Of a DNA stretch of 64,000 nucleotides, positions 33,720-45,861 are shown in pieces (the stretch's first letter is position 1; each line of letters opens with the position of its first letter). Source of the stretch: Mytilus californianus (Eukaryota; Mollusca; Bivalvia; Mytilida; Mytilidae); contig NW_026262734.1 of NCBI RefSeq assembly GCF_021869535.1, positions 97,531,285-97,595,284 of the forward strand, in the 5' to 3' direction. The notes below the pieces were generated by a model. It was not told where the DNA came from. It did no database searches and saw only the letters and a list, made by a program, of their open reading frames with translations. The position numbers and the translations under genes are program-made.

Positions 33720-34025
33720 TGCAAAAAAACAGCCCAGGGCTACCACTGGATCTTCAACACAGCGAGAAAATGCAGTACCCGGAGGCGTGCTTCAGCTGGC
33801 CTCTAAACAATAGTGTACACTAGTTCAGCAAAAATGGACGTCACACTAAACCCCGAAAAATATAAATGAACCCAAATTTTAAAAACATACAAGACTAACA
33901 AAGGTCTGAGGTTCCTGACTTGGGACAGGCGCAAAAGTGCGGCGGAGTTAAACCTGTTTTGGGAGATCTCAACCATCCCGTTATACCTCTAGCCAATATG
34001 GAATAAACAAACACACAGCAAAACG
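33720..34025 (-). repeat. Solo 3' tail of the second RT element (family C)
   Basis: GATCTTCAACACAGCGAGA, GGCGTGCTTCAGCTGGCC, ACTAGTTCAGCAAAAATGG, ACGTCACACTAAACCCC, CTGACTTGGGACAGGCGC and CCTCTAGCCAATATGG are the complement of the blocks at 7690-7950. The match ends at about 34025, well before the RT coding part, consistent with 5' truncation. Confidence 0.75.
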
Positions 34026-34684
34026 ATATAGAAATCTTTCAAATCTTTTTTTTTGGATATATGGATGATGAACAATAAAGAAATAAAGTATATGACATAT
34101 TGCACAAAAAGCTTTACATATAGGAATATCAACAACTGGTACATACATATGCTTACACCTATCAGAAGGTAGCATTTGTCTTGTTCTTGTATTAATTTGT
34201 TTCGAATCCAAAACTTTACTAAAAAAAGCTGGATCGGTGCTGTCTATTAATTATGATTAACACAGTTCAAAACAATATACCTTGTATAGCAATTATCATT
34301 CTTAAATCAACATAATTATTAAAACAACGAGTGAATGTTCGGGTAAAAGTATAAACCTTTCCGAAGCATAATAGTAAGCTTTTTATACCCTCCCCCCACG
34401 CCCCGGGAACTGGCAAGATGTGCATTTACTTAGATGTAGAATATAAATATCATGTATCAATGATGCACACCAATGTAGACAGTGTCACAGAAAGTTTAAT
34501 GTTAGACTTATATTGACCAGTGTATGTACAAATGTGTCATTAGGCAAACTTGATATTAGTTTTGGTATGTGAAGAGTAAATTTTTATTAAACAAATCGTA
34601 TCATTATTAAATAAGATGTACACGAATTACACAAGAATGTTAAGGTACGGTTTTATCTTCTGTTTTTATATTGTGATGATTAGA

Positions 34685-34945
34685 GGTAGTGTGAATGCCG
34701 ATTAGACAAATATTCACTAAACACCAAAATGACAATATGTTAACACCATGTCACAACCAAACCTCAATATAAAAAAGGTAGCAATGCAAAATTATCAATT
34801 AGAGCTAAAAAAATTAAACGAAAAACAAATTTGGTAAACATAAGTCATTGGAAGCCACTAGACTATAGACTTTTGGCTTGGGACACAAAATAATGACGGC
34901 AATTAAAATAATTTTTGTGGGCGCTGACATGAATATGCGACATTG
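34685..34945 (-). repeat. Highly diverged family A copy
   Basis: Only the general order is kept: GTAGTGTGAATGCCGATTAG, then CACTAGACTATAGACTTTTGG and GGCTTGGGACAC. Low certainty. Confidence 0.35.
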
Positions 34946-34949
34946 ATGA

Positions 34950-35575
34950 ATCAGTGCAAACAGAACAAACTGAAAAAATCAGTTGCAAAGAAATTGACTT
35001 ATCAGATCGGTAATAAGAACAAAAAACACATTAACAAAAGATACACAATCAGTGGCATTTTTTTTAATCTGCAACCGAATAGTTAGAACTCTTATTTCAT
35101 TTAATAAAAAGACTTCATTTGTGGAAGTATAACGCAGATATTCGAAAAGTCACCATTGTAAATTGAAGGGGGAAAAAGAATGTGAAACAATTAAACCACA
35201 GAAATAATGAATATGAATATTGCTAAGTTGTTATTCTAAAGAAATATCTGTGAGCTTATAAAGATTAGGAGGCTTGTGTTTTAATAGTTTATAGCAGCTG
35301 TATTCTTTTGTTTGTTAAATTCATGTGTTCATAATAGAAAAACAAAGGATATGGGTATCCACCCAAATACAAAATCCGTACATGCACAGAAAAAAACAAC
35401 AAAAAAACCAAAGGAACAGCGCTTGTATATGTGTTCTTCATCTGAAAGTCATGGTGAGGATTTCAACACGGAGCAAACAAATATTTCACCGCACTGAAAG
35501 TTTAAGACTGCTCCTACCACTGGTGAGCGGAAATCGTTGCAAAATGAGCGGATGTTTTCATGTATGTATTGTGTC
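34950..35575. other. No gene recognised
   Basis: Short overlapping plus frames (61 and 93 codons, 35312-35606) are lysine-rich from A runs and carry no motif. Confidence 0.35.
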
Positions 35576-35589
35576 AACTTATTGTATTG

Positions 35590-35690
35590 GCAAAATAGTT
35601 TTGTAGCGACTTGTCTATCAGTAAGAAATGAAACGTGGTAAAATGGTTTTGTAGCAACCTATCTATCAGCAAGAAATGATACGGCTGCAT
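35590..35690. repeat. Direct duplication, about 52-bp unit
   Basis: GGCAAAATAGTTTTGTAGCG...TATCAGTAAGAAATGA and GGTAAAATGGTTTTGTAGCA...TATCAGCAAGAAATGA in tandem. Confidence 0.7.
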
Positions 35691-35839
35691 CACTAAGGTT
35701 CCTACAAATCACATTCAAAATGACTACTAGATACAGGAAAACAAAACACTAAATCAATCAACTGTCCATACAAATTTGTAATACAATATTAATTTCCTGT
35801 TTTATTACATATTATTTAACAGTTAACATTCAAGATATG

Positions 35840-35905
35840 GTTTGATAAGGGACTTTCCGATTTGAATTTTCCTTGGAGTTCGGTATTTTTGTTATTTTAC
35901 TTTTT
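35840..35905 (+). repeat. Family D fragment
   Basis: GATAAGGGACTTTCCG, GAATTTTCCTTGGAGTTCGG and TTTTTGTTATTTTAC are the complement of the block at 27880-27950. Confidence 0.6.
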
Positions 35906-36244
35906 AAACAACTGTTTATGTCACCAAAACTCCAGCTTGTTTAAAAGGTCTTCTTGTCTAGTATTTAAATTTTCAATTATAACAGCAAACACAAAACATA
36001 TCATGAAAACCCACTTAAAAAGTATATCTATTTTTGTCCAAAACTGGTAAGGTTTGAATGTTCGTATACGTATTTCCTTTTTTGTTCGTACTCCAATATT
36101 GCCATGATTATCAATTCTCGAGAATTGTGGACAAATGTATTCACATGGACCTTTCATTTATTGACACAATGGTCACAAAACCATAAAGAATAATTGTATT
36201 TCTTTGAGTCACTTTTCGGGATAACCTTATCACATGTAATCCAT

Positions 36245-36480
36245 GTAAAAGAGAGGCGGAAGATACCAAATGAATTTCAAACTCATAAGTCTATGACAAA
36301 CTGACAATACCATGTTAAAAAAACGAAAAGCGATCAAAAGACACACAACAGTATACAATAAACAACACACAAAACTAAAGACCACGTACCCTATCACAAA
36401 ATCGGGGTTGATCTCATGTACAGAGATGAAAACTAAGCAGATCCTGCCCCATACGTGGCACCCTTAGTGTTAGTTCCCCA
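36245..36480 (+). repeat. Mussel dispersed repeat, family B
   Basis: AAGAGAGGCGGAAGATACC, TTCAAACTCATAAGTC, ACTGACAATACCATG, ATCGGGGTTGATCTCATG, CCCATACGTGGCACCC in family order. Confidence 0.8.
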
Positions 36481-37084
36481 TAACATAAAACTCATTAATT
36501 TGATTTTTCGATCGTATATTCTTTTGATTCAACCTGAAGACATTTGATAATGTTACAAATAAATATGTTTAGTGAACAAACACCTTCTGGCTGTACAAGT
36601 AAGTAGAGGTATCAGGTTAGATACCGAAGTATCCTGCAGTAACCAGGATGTTGTTGTCTTTTGATAGATTGAATGTTGAAAGGTTAGCCCTGTCACATCT
36701 TTAAGTGATTATCCCAGTTCAGGAAGTTCGTCAGTTGTATTTTGTTTTATTGTTATTTATTAAAATACAATTCTAAAATGATGTTTCTTTGTGAATATTT
36801 TAAATCTCAAGTTATTCTACTGACAGGGGTTTTCTAAGTCGGATAGAGAGCGAATGTAATGACAAGAAAAGCCGGACGTCGTTTTACGTTGCCTTGTAAA
36901 ATATAGTTAAACAGATAACTTACAGTCTTTCAAACTAGAGAAAGTTTCTTGGCTACGTCTTTTCTAAGAGTAATCACCTTTTGATGATATTGTAGTAGAA
37001 ACTTTTTCTCGAATCAGATAAATATATGGGTATTGAACAATACCAGAGTAGTCGTTACTGATTGAGTCCTATCCTGGTTTTTGA

Positions 37085-37265
37085 CATAATAAGTGAGTGT
37101 TGATTCGCATGGCGGGAGATGCATACATAAAATGAGTTGCTTATCCTGTAAACACACCCGGTTTCGCTCCTTTCGGAGTTCATGCGATTCCCTCAGTTTG
37201 TAAGTAATCTTCATTCGTCTTCTTAATCGATTTATTAGATTTGAACTACTGTTGCCTAAATGTAT
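37085..37265 (+). repeat. Family D fragment
   Basis: TTGATTCGCATGGCGGGAGA, ACACCCGGTTTCGCTCC, TTAATCGATTTATTAGATTT and ACTGTTGCC in the order seen at 32035-32195 and, in part, 47960-48030. Confidence 0.6.
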
Positions 37266-37524
37266 GTCTTTTTGAGGTTTTTGGTAAAATTTCCGTCAGT
37301 TGCAGTTCAATTCATTCCCAAATTTCCATTATATTTGGAAGTTGACTTATCATAAATACATTTATGAAGACCAAAATGGTGACCTCTGAATGTCCCGTGG
37401 TATTTCTACTTTCTGATTTGTTCCGCATTTTCAAATATTTTGTCCTCAAGCATCATTGAAGAGTATTATTCCTCGTAACGTGCAGACATATTTCAATTAA
37501 ATTTGTTTTGAATAATAAAAAAAA

Positions 37525-37640
37525 GTGTATTGACAAAAATACCTAACTACAATGTAAATTCAAAAAGGGGACAATCCGACAAACCTGCAAAATCAAACGT
37601 ACGACTATATTTACCAACGGAACGGACAAGAAATTGTCAA
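37525..37640 (-). repeat. Family D fragment
   Basis: AAAAATACCTAACTACAATG, AAATTCAAAAAGGGGACAAT, CCTGCAAAATCAAACG parallel the family D block at 27890-27960. The 97-codon frame over it is a repeat artefact. Confidence 0.5.
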
Positions 37641-37644
37641 ATTA

Positions 37645-39380
37645 ACATTACAACAATCCATCAGTATTTTTTAGATATGAAAATCGCACCTAAGCACGAC
37701 TATCTATCAATACAGGTTTTCAAATGTTTCATTTTGTTTTATGATCAACTTTATGTTTTATTGAACAAATCGTCTAATCGCCAAAAACATTGTTATGTCG
37801 ATTTTTCTACAGCAGTTTTATAATACAGCAAATTTGATGGAATAAGTAAAATAGGAACTGTTCAGGTCGAAAATTAAAAGAGTTACTTAAAGAAATTTGT
37901 GAAATATGACGCAATTTTTATACTTTTTTAAATGATTTGAAAGAACAAGTCTTAAGTTTTCTTGATAATTTTACATATAAAGCAATTTAAATATGATCAA
38001 ATAATCGTCCTATATAAATTTAAGAGAAAACGATAATGTTGTTTTAATAACAAACTACCTTCACTATTAAACATGATTGCATACTATTCTAATTTATCAG
38101 CGAAGGCCGAAGCACTTAATATTGTGAAACTTCCTTATCTTATTGTGATCTATATAGATGTATGATGATGTTAGTTTGTAGTGAAAACAAAGTGATTTAA
38201 CATGACAGCCGAAGATTATGTTTAGCTCAAATGATTGCGTGCTATAAACATTGAACTATATATCGCCAGTTTTGCTTATAGTGCATAATATTTTTTGAAA
38301 TAGTACAAATTATTAAAGTGTAAGTATTTCAATATAAAGGTGCTGGTGATTCTTTGTTCGGTAATAAAGAACAATAAACATATATGTATTTTTTGTTTTC
38401 AATTCTATTCAAAATGCATTGGCTAATAAAACAGTTCCATTTACCGAAACACAGACATATATATAATAATAGCATATATAGAATAGACACCTCTTCTGTA
38501 ACAAAAGAAAAAAAAACGAGATAAAAATAAACTAGATATCTGTAAACATGACTATGACGTTTTAATATCATTATATTTATTATTTTGTAAATGGATTATA
38601 TATGTTTTAATGGTCTACCAGAGACGATATATTTTGTTAAGACCAAAGTCAACAAAAGGTTACTTGCCATAAACAAAATATTATACGTGAATTAGAATAA
38701 ATGCCTGTAGGTTCAAGGTTAATTTAAAGCGTTTTTTTTTTTAAATCTTTTAACAAAAGGATGCAGGTCAACACATGTTAAAGTTTTGGCAAACACACGA
38801 AATTATAACATGCACTTAATTAATCTGTTAACCTTTTGACACTAACCACTTCTTTTTAATAATTTTTATTTGCAATTGTTAGATGAGTAAAATTCTTAAA
38901 TTTAATAAAGTTAAAATCGTTTTTCATGTTAAAGCAATATGCGAACACACTCTATACAAATAACAGTCAACAGTTGTGAATCGAACTTTAAAATTCGTAA
39001 ATCAATTTTAATGTACAGAGGACAAAAAAAAGGAATTCATATGAATCCCAAACAGATAGAGACGGGATTGGTCGACAGCGTAGAATTTGCAATACGTACA
39101 GTATTAAGGGAAACAATACAAAAGAATAATATCAAAATTAAAAGAATTCTTAATACAAAACACATTTTTATTTTCTAACTTACTTTATTTGTACAAATAT
39201 ATTTATATCATAATTCGAGTTATGTTTTTGATATATTTGATAATGCATGACGTTACATGTAGTATTGTTAATAGTAACATTCAAATGTATGGAAAATTGG
39301 AAAACTTATTTAAAAAAATAGTGCCCACGTTTTCATTTCAAGAAGACATCTTGAATCACTTTAAACAATCGATAAAGATC
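37645..39380. other. No gene recognised
   Basis: AT-rich. A 79-codon frame at 38939-39178 and a 103-codon frame at 39189-39500 (whose end lies in family B) have no known motif. Confidence 0.4.
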
Positions 39381-39640
39381 AAAAGAGAGGGAGGAAACAG
39401 AATATATCGTGTTGAGTATCTTCTGCAGGGTCTGCTTACCCTTCCGGAGCACTTGAGATCACCGCCTGGTTTAAGTGGGGTTCGTGTTGCTAAGTCTTAA
39501 GTTTTCTATGGTGTGTTTTGTGTACTGTTGTTTGTCTGTTTGTCTTTTTCTTTTATAGCCATTGCGTTGTCAGTTTATCTCGGACTTGTGAGTTTGAATG
39601 TCCCTTTGGTAGCTTTCGACGCTCTTCTCCTGTAAATTAA
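39380..39640 (-). repeat. Mussel dispersed repeat, family B
   Basis: GGTCTGCTTACCCTTCCGGA, GCACTTGAGATCACC, GTGGGGTTCGTGTTGC, AGCCATTGCGTTGTCAG and TGTGAGTTTGAATGTCCC are the complement of family B. Confidence 0.8.
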
Positions 39641-39644
39641 TATA

Positions 39645-41260
39645 TATATATAAATATATACATAAACAGAGCCGCTAGTGATATAATAATGATACAAGTA
39701 CCATTTACAAGAGTAATACCTAAGTTTACTAGAGGATAAGTAAATATGAGTTCAGCATACATTTAGAAGTTTATACTTGCACTTACATTAATTCCCATTA
39801 ATGATTTAAGACTACGGTTTTAAATTCATCACATTTTTTTGCCAATATAATCACATAATCATTAATTATTTGTTTAAACTAATAAAAGTTTTATTTGGTA
39901 TTAGTTACTAGATTTCCTATTCTTAAGACTGCTTGTAAATAAATGTTAGAATAAGGAAAATAAAGATTCAGAATTATTCAGGATACATATATCCCAAGTG
40001 GAACCTCCTATGTGAAGAATTATATAGAATACATATATCCCCAGTGGAACCTCATACACCGATAAGACCATTAAATATGTTTACTTAGCTTATTACACCC
40101 ATGTACTATATCAAGAATGTTGTATTAAATGAGTCACCGTTCCACACATGTATGTAATTAAATATCTAGCTTAATGTGTGTTTTGCGTTGATAAAGAAAA
40201 TTTGCCGAAACCAAGATGTCTTTGTTTACATTTCTTTTATAGATGTATATAAAATGATCTCGATCTTTTTTTTAAATCATGCATAACTTTACTTACCATG
40301 TAGGATAAACAATAAAAGTGACAATTTATGTTTGCATCTGTATATAGTATGTATGTGTTTAAATCTAAAATAATTGAACATGATTGCACACTTGTATGGG
40401 TATAATTTTCAAGTTCTTATCAAATTGATAGTCTTCTAATACTAGTATCTGAAACCAAATAAAATTGTCGTCTAGGCATTTACACAATATAATTATTATG
40501 AGAATTAAAATCTTATTAAATAATATATTTGATTGCTTTAACATTGTAGCTAATTTATATTTTCATAACAAAAATAATGTTTTTCAATAACTGTAATTAC
40601 AACAGTATCGATTCACGATACACCAGATGTCCGTCCTGTCATAACAAACTAGTTTGTAACCATAGCAACGTATTGATTTATAGCATAGAGAAAGGAATGT
40701 CAATAATTCGACTGGAGTAGTTTCGTGTTTTTTTTCTAAAGTGAAATACCAAATAAATCCGATAAAATTTCGCTTGAAAGCTTTTATTCATGTCGTAACA
40801 AAAGAACATAATGTTTTATTTGACTGATTTATTACAAAGACACTGAAACAGCAATGTGTTACTTAAATTATTTTATACGCGTTAGTATTTTAACACTATA
40901 AGCGTCATTCTAACGCATCTAAATTTAACATGCATGATGTATAGTCATATTGTTAAAAGACCTAAATATGATTGTCTTGTCATTTGTTAAGAAATGTTAG
41001 ATCACTTCCCTCATTGTTTGAAATCTGAATATTTTAGGGTACAATCTTTAACATCATCAATCATGATTTATGCTCCCGGCGGGTTTCCTTTACTTTCGTT
41101 ATTTTTTTATATGTCTTTGCATGTCAAGAAACCACGACAGGCGTTCTATTTGTTCATATTATGAAAATTTAGGTCTGCCAAATTGTACGATTGTTTGTCT
41201 GTTAATTCATTTTATATATGTTGCAGATCTAAGATAGTATTTGTTGCGTTTATGTACTCA
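39645..41260. other. No gene recognised; one short direct repeat
   Basis: 39981-40012 and 40027-40058 share ATACATATATCCC and AGTGGAACCTC (47-bp spacing). Otherwise AT-rich DNA without motif. Confidence 0.4.
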
Positions 41261-41264
41261 ATAA

Positions 41265-41430
41265 CGAGGCGAAAGATACCTAGGGAACACTCAAACCTCA
41301 TACGTCGAAGAGAACAAGACAGAGCCATGGCAAAATATGAATGAAAAGGGAATCAAGACCGGTAAACACCACTTAAAAAACTAAAGACTGACCAACACGA
41401 ACCCAACCAAACACTGGTTGTGATCAAATT
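41265..41430 (+). repeat. Mussel dispersed repeat, family B (diverged)
   Basis: GAGGCGAAAGATACCTAGG, AACACTCAAACCTCATACG, AGAGCCATGGC, GACCAACACGAACCCAACC in family order. Confidence 0.75.
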
Positions 41431-41684
41431 GCAAAATATCAAATTCTAGTGCGATATATTAACTCAACAACAGCTTGTGATGTTTGTTTTTATTTAAATG
41501 TTGCTCTTATTATTATTCAATCATTAGCCTAGGGCAAACAGTAATTTAACGATGTATTCTGATGTTGTTTTTTTTTTTTTTTTTATTTAAATGTTCCACT
41601 TTTAGTTTTACATGAACTATTATTGATATTGTCATATTCATGAATTGTTTACAAAACTTTGAATTGTTCGAAAAACTAAGGATT

Positions 41685-41835
41685 TACTATCCCTGCAATA
41701 TATTACCTAAGCTGTATTTTGCAAAACTTTCATAATTTTGGGTATCAATGGTCTTCACCTGCGTCCTTTTTACGGCCTCTTAACTTTTAAATTCGAGCCT
41801 CATCGATGAGTGTAGGTTGACTTCAGTATAAAGTT
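41685..41835 (+). repeat. Family H repeat with decayed hammerhead core
   Basis: ATTACCTAAGCTGTATTTTG, AACTTTCATAATTTTGGG, GGCCTCTTAACTTTTAAATT and CGAGCCTCATCGATGAGTGT match the family H order. The core position reads CATCGATGAG and the downstream GAAA half is missing. Confidence 0.5.
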
Positions 41836-42111
41836 ATAATAATAATGATAATAGAGGTATTTCCGGTTGTATGCATATTCTAGTTTGAGCATATACATGA
41901 TTAATTCAAGTAAACACCATTAATATAGGAGCTACACAACACCGTCTTCTCCACACAACATGCGGGTTTTTTCAAAGATGATGTAAAGCTCTATCGTCGT
42001 ATGTTTAGGAAAAGTTGTGCCAAATTTTACTATGTCAAATTATGCTTAAGGGTAGAAATGTCTTAGTGTTTCAAATTATTTAAACATTAAGTATTGAACA
42101 TGTAAAAAAAC

Positions 42112-42166
42112 AGTCGGGTCATTGCCTCTTTGACACATTCCCCATTTCCATTCTCAATTTTAGTAT
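42112..42166 (+). repeat. Terminal fragment of the RT-element 3' tail (family C)
   Basis: CAGTCGGGTCATTGCCTC, TTTGACACATTCCCCATTTC and CATTCTCAATTTTA match the very end of family C at 7975-8032. A fragment of only the last ~55 bp is what extreme 5' truncation would leave. Confidence 0.65.
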
Positions 42167-42352
42167 TTTATTATAAAGACAAAAAAAAACCTGCGCGAAA
42201 ACTGTTGTTTTAAATGCATTGTATTAGGTCATGAGAAGCAACAAATGAACACGGTGAAGATCTAGCTGACCAATCTAAGGCCCAACTGGCGAACATAACC
42301 CGACCCGAAAATACCTCGATATATGTAAATGTAAATGTTATATTAACAAGAT

Positions 42353-42475
42353 AACACGCTGTGAAATCACCTGACTATTGTCAAATACTGTATATTGGCC
42401 TCAAGAGAATTTTGTATATTGAACTCTAGTGGATTTTGTACATGAACCACTAGAGGTTATTCGTTTCACAGTGTT
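42353..42475. repeat. Small foldback element with nested hairpin
   Basis: Outer arms: AACACGCTGTGAAAT (42353-42367) against the complement of GTTTCACAGTGTT (42463-42475), with one insertion. Inner perfect 9-bp stem: CTCTAGTGG (42424-42432) and CCACTAGAG (42447-42455) around a 14-base loop. It has the size of a minimal foldback MITE; no clear target duplication. Confidence 0.6.
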
Positions 42476-42522
42476 GATGTGGACTTGATATATACTCTTA
42501 ATCATTATTTATCTATATCATT

Positions 42523-43017
42523 TCATTTTTTTCTGATGTTTTTGAATTTAAAAAAAAAAATAATAACCAAAGAATTTACTATTGATCTGACATTGCCAGT
42601 TTGATTAAAGTAACAAAAAGATTGTTCACAAGCTTCCAAGGAAATAATGACAGTTGAACGTATCAGTAGTAACGTACCATTGAGTAAAACAATGATAGAA
42701 AGCTGAAATATGAAACGCCTAGCAAAATTAATCAGGTTCACTGTCTTGTTCATTTCGGTTAATGCACACAACAAAAACTGCATGTAAACAATGATAAAAC
42801 CTTGAGAATTGTCTTTGTAAAACAATGTGATAATTTTCGGCGTAGAGCCATTCTGTTCTAATATTTTGTTTTCTGTTGACGTTATTTTACTAAACGTACA
42901 CATTTTTAACAGTTTAAACATTCTGGTTTGAAAGATAACGGTTAAACTAAAGCAAAAACCTTTAAGGACGTGGCAAATGTAAGTAAGAAGAAACAGTAAT
43001 GCATTGATCAGTGACAT
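42523..43017 (-). CDS. Hypothetical membrane-protein-like frame, 164 codons
   Basis: I do not recognise this protein. It is the longest frame in the window outside any repeat or RT remnant. It starts MSLINALLFLLTY, and hydrophobic stretches lie at about residues 4-30 and 105-130, with a weaker one at about 75-85, so it could span a membrane two or three times. Codon use is less extreme than the flanking AT-rich DNA. At this base composition (stop codon chance near 7.5% per codon) a frame this long is expected less than once per window by rough reckoning, so it may be a real exon or single-exon gene. There is no upstream signal, splice site or family motif I can defend. The C-terminus runs into a T/A homopolymer. 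Confidence 0.2.
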   Translation of the reverse strand: MSLINALLFLLTYICHVLKGFCFSLTVIFQTRMFKLLKMCTFSKITSTENKILEQNGSTPKIITLFYKDNSQGFIIVYMQFLLCALTEMNKTVNLINFARRFIFQLSIIVLLNGTLLLIRSTVIISLEACEQSFCYFNQTGNVRSIVNSLVIIFFFKFKNIRKK

Positions 43018-43019
43018 GT

Positions 43020-43860
43020 AGACTTTCGATAATCAATTTGAAATTATCTTTTTTTAATGTCGAATTTTAAATTTCTGTCTTCCTATGATAAATTCAAAAT
43101 ATCGACATGCATATTTCAAATTCTAAAAATTTTAAAAACGGAACATTCGACATTCAGGTTTCTAACATGATGTTTGCTACTCAAATTATGATTTAAATTT
43201 GGGTTGTACTTAAAAATGACATCAAGATTAAAGCTATAATGGATTTAAATTTCACAAGAGAAAAAAAGAATGATGACATTGCGAAAAAAAAAATGTCATC
43301 GTTATTTTGTTTTAATTCAAAACTTTTAGTGGTATGACAATGGTTGATATGATAACTAAACCTGACGAATCTACATCACAGTACATGACATTTAATAGTT
43401 TCGACGACAGTGTTACTCTATTTCTATCTCAAAGGCTAAAACAAATTGCTGAATATCGCGTTCTAAGAACAAATGAAATTGTTATTGTTAAGCATAATAT
43501 AATGTAATGTAATTTTTTTGATACCTTGAACAGGATTTTTATATTCAATTCTGATTTTCACATGGTTTTCGCTTAGTTTTGTTTTTGTAAACCTTTGTTT
43601 TTGAAAAAATACATTTATTACCTTTATTTTTGCAAGAGTAAATTTATTAGCTTTGTTTTTTACGAGAAATACCTTAAACAGCTTGATCATGTCATGTCAT
43701 ATAAGATCACTCGCAAAAAAAAATAGAAAGGACAAATCATTTTCAATGCAAAATACAAATGAAGTAATCATTTAAAAAAAAACAACACAGAAATCAGCGA
43801 TTGAATGAACACGAATATACAATAATGTAGCACATTCGAATTTTCAGGTTTCATGTATTT
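43020..43860. other. No gene recognised
   Basis: AT-rich with poly-A stretches near 43265, 43285 and 43715. Confidence 0.35.
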
Positions 43861-43863
43861 GTT

Positions 43864-43985
43864 TTTTGTGTTTAACGCTTCTTTGAGCGACTTTGGTTGT
43901 ATCATGGGGGTCAGTTGCCATTTGTGGAGGAAGCCGGAGTACCTGGAGTAAACCACCGACCTGCGGCAGGAATACTGGTTTTAAC
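43864..43985 (-). mobile_element. Truncated SINE: central domain and 3' part
   Basis: TTGTGGAGGAAGCCGGAGTA, CCTGGAGTAAACCACCGACC and TGCGGCAGGAATACTGG are the central domain also present in the SINE at 27240-27305. TGTGTTTAACGCTTC at 43868 is its 3' part. The tRNA-like head is absent. Confidence 0.7.
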
Positions 43986-44276
43986 AAATGGATTATAACA
44001 TACTTTTAATTTTATATTGTATTGTTAGTCATATCTCACTGCCCTAAAACGATTTTATGGTTTCTTAAGTGTACATGTCTAAAAGTATATTAGTTTTGTC
44101 ATTCAGATGTAAATAGAAAATTTAGGTATACATTATTTTAAGATGCGTTTCTTTATTTATTGTGAATAAAAAAAAATGAAGCAGCTTAGGAGACGAATAT
44201 TGTTTTTGAAATTGACAATGGAAAGGATAATGTATATTTTTAATAATAACCTAAATAGGACTTTGTGATGAAAATA

Positions 44277-44510
44277 TAAAAATAAGAAGATGTGGTATGA
44301 TTGCCAATGAGACAACTCTCCACAAGAGACCAAATGACACAGAAATTAACAACGGCCTTCAACAATGAGCAAAGCATAGTCAGCTATAAAAGGCCCCAAA
44401 ATGACAAATGTAAAACAATTCAAACGAGAAAACTAACGGCCTGATTTATGTACAAAATAATGAACAAAAAACAAATATGTTACACAGCAACAAACGACAA
44501 CCATTTCTCA
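44277..44510 (-). repeat. Mussel dispersed repeat, family A (best preserved minus copy)
   Basis: AGATGTGGTATGATTGCC, AATGAGACAACTCTCCAC, GACCAAATGACACAGAAATT, AACGGCCTTCAACAATGAG, CATAGTCAGCTATAAAAGGC, AAACTAACGGCCTGATTTAT in order. Confidence 0.85.
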
Positions 44511-44792
44511 TTTCATTTCAGCTCTTTTCATTTCTTTCCTTTCTGTGTACTGGTTTACAGTCGCATAAATGTATACATCTTATCTACTTTATTCCAAAAT
44601 GTAGACCTTTGTCACAAATGACGAATGATATGTTTGAATTGTTTTTACCACCACCCCATCCTCATTTTCGCGATTGATCCCCAAATGACACTTATCATAG
44701 AACTTATATTTACCATGAGCTACATAACGTGTGTCATTAACATAGCAGGATCTGCTTAACCTTTCGGTATTTTCTTTTGTTGAGGTCTTCCG

Positions 44793-44920
44793 TGTGTCAA
44801 TTTGTCTCATTCTCAGATATAGATGTTCTTGCTTTGTGTCAATTTGTCTCATTCTCAGATATAAATGTTGTTGCTTTGTGTCAATTTGTCTCATTCTCAG
44901 ATATAGATGTTCTTGCTTTC
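44793..44920. repeat. 42-bp tandem repeat, three copies
   Basis: Starts at 44793, 44835 and 44877 with TGTGTCAATTTGTCTCATTC, then TCAGATATAGATGTTCTTGC. The 14-codon unit keeps frames open on both strands (MSICLILRYRCSCF on plus); a coding role is not supported beyond the array. Confidence 0.85.
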
Positions 44921-45861
44921 AACCTGTTTTGAAACAAATAGATTTTACTTCAACCTTATATGATACATCTTCCAATGTACTCAATAAAATTAATCCTCTT
45001 TGGTATGTTTCGTCCCCTTTAGGATACTGCCAGCTACGTGTACGCAAGTGTTTTTTTATATTCTTGTGGAGCTATGCTAAAGAAAAGAAAATTTCTAGGG
45101 TCTACTTTGACGTAATAAAAAGCTGCAAACAAAAGTTTTATTATCAAAAACGTATTAAACAAATTTTATATTTCAATGCGCACAGTTCGTTTTCCAATTA
45201 AACCTTCGAGAGAATATGCAAGTTCGGGAAGAATAAAACTCACAAAATACAGAACAGAAAACTTAAAACTCCGACCAAAAACCCAGGAGCTAATCAGTGT
45301 TCCCAATAAGGGTTTATCATTTCTAGCTCCACCAGTAAAACTCGTACTATTTTTTCTTTTTAAATCCGTTCTAGTGTTTCAATCGATACATTGGCGGATT
45401 GTTCTACTTTAAGGAGTACAAATCTTAAACCACCGGTACATGTAAATTCTTATTTATCAATTTAATCAGAAATGTAAATAACATGGTGTTCATGGCAAGG
45501 AACAGTCCAGTAAATAGTCATCTGCGGTAACCCCAGATACAGATACATATACAGATATTCAAATACGATCTATGTTTAGTGACTTCAGATTTTACCTGAA
45601 TAAATAACATAAAGACCTTTGTTTGCAGTATATTTTTAGAAAAAGAATTTCCTGTTCTTGTCATTTTTGTCAGTTCATCATTCCTAAAATCGTTCACGCT
45701 TAAAATCAAACAAATTAAAAACAGAAGAATAAGTTGACAAAAGTCATCTTTGCTCGTGGAGTTGCAGCAATAGTTTCATGTCTCTTTCATTGTTATTTGA
45801 CTTAAAACTTATTAAACATAACACTAATGCAGGCCGGATGGTACACTTTGGCAGATGAGAA

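Noticed and set aside
44794-45201. 135-codon plus frame as a gene
   Set aside because: The first third is the 42-bp triplicate; the rest has no recognised motif and is lysine-rich by base composition.
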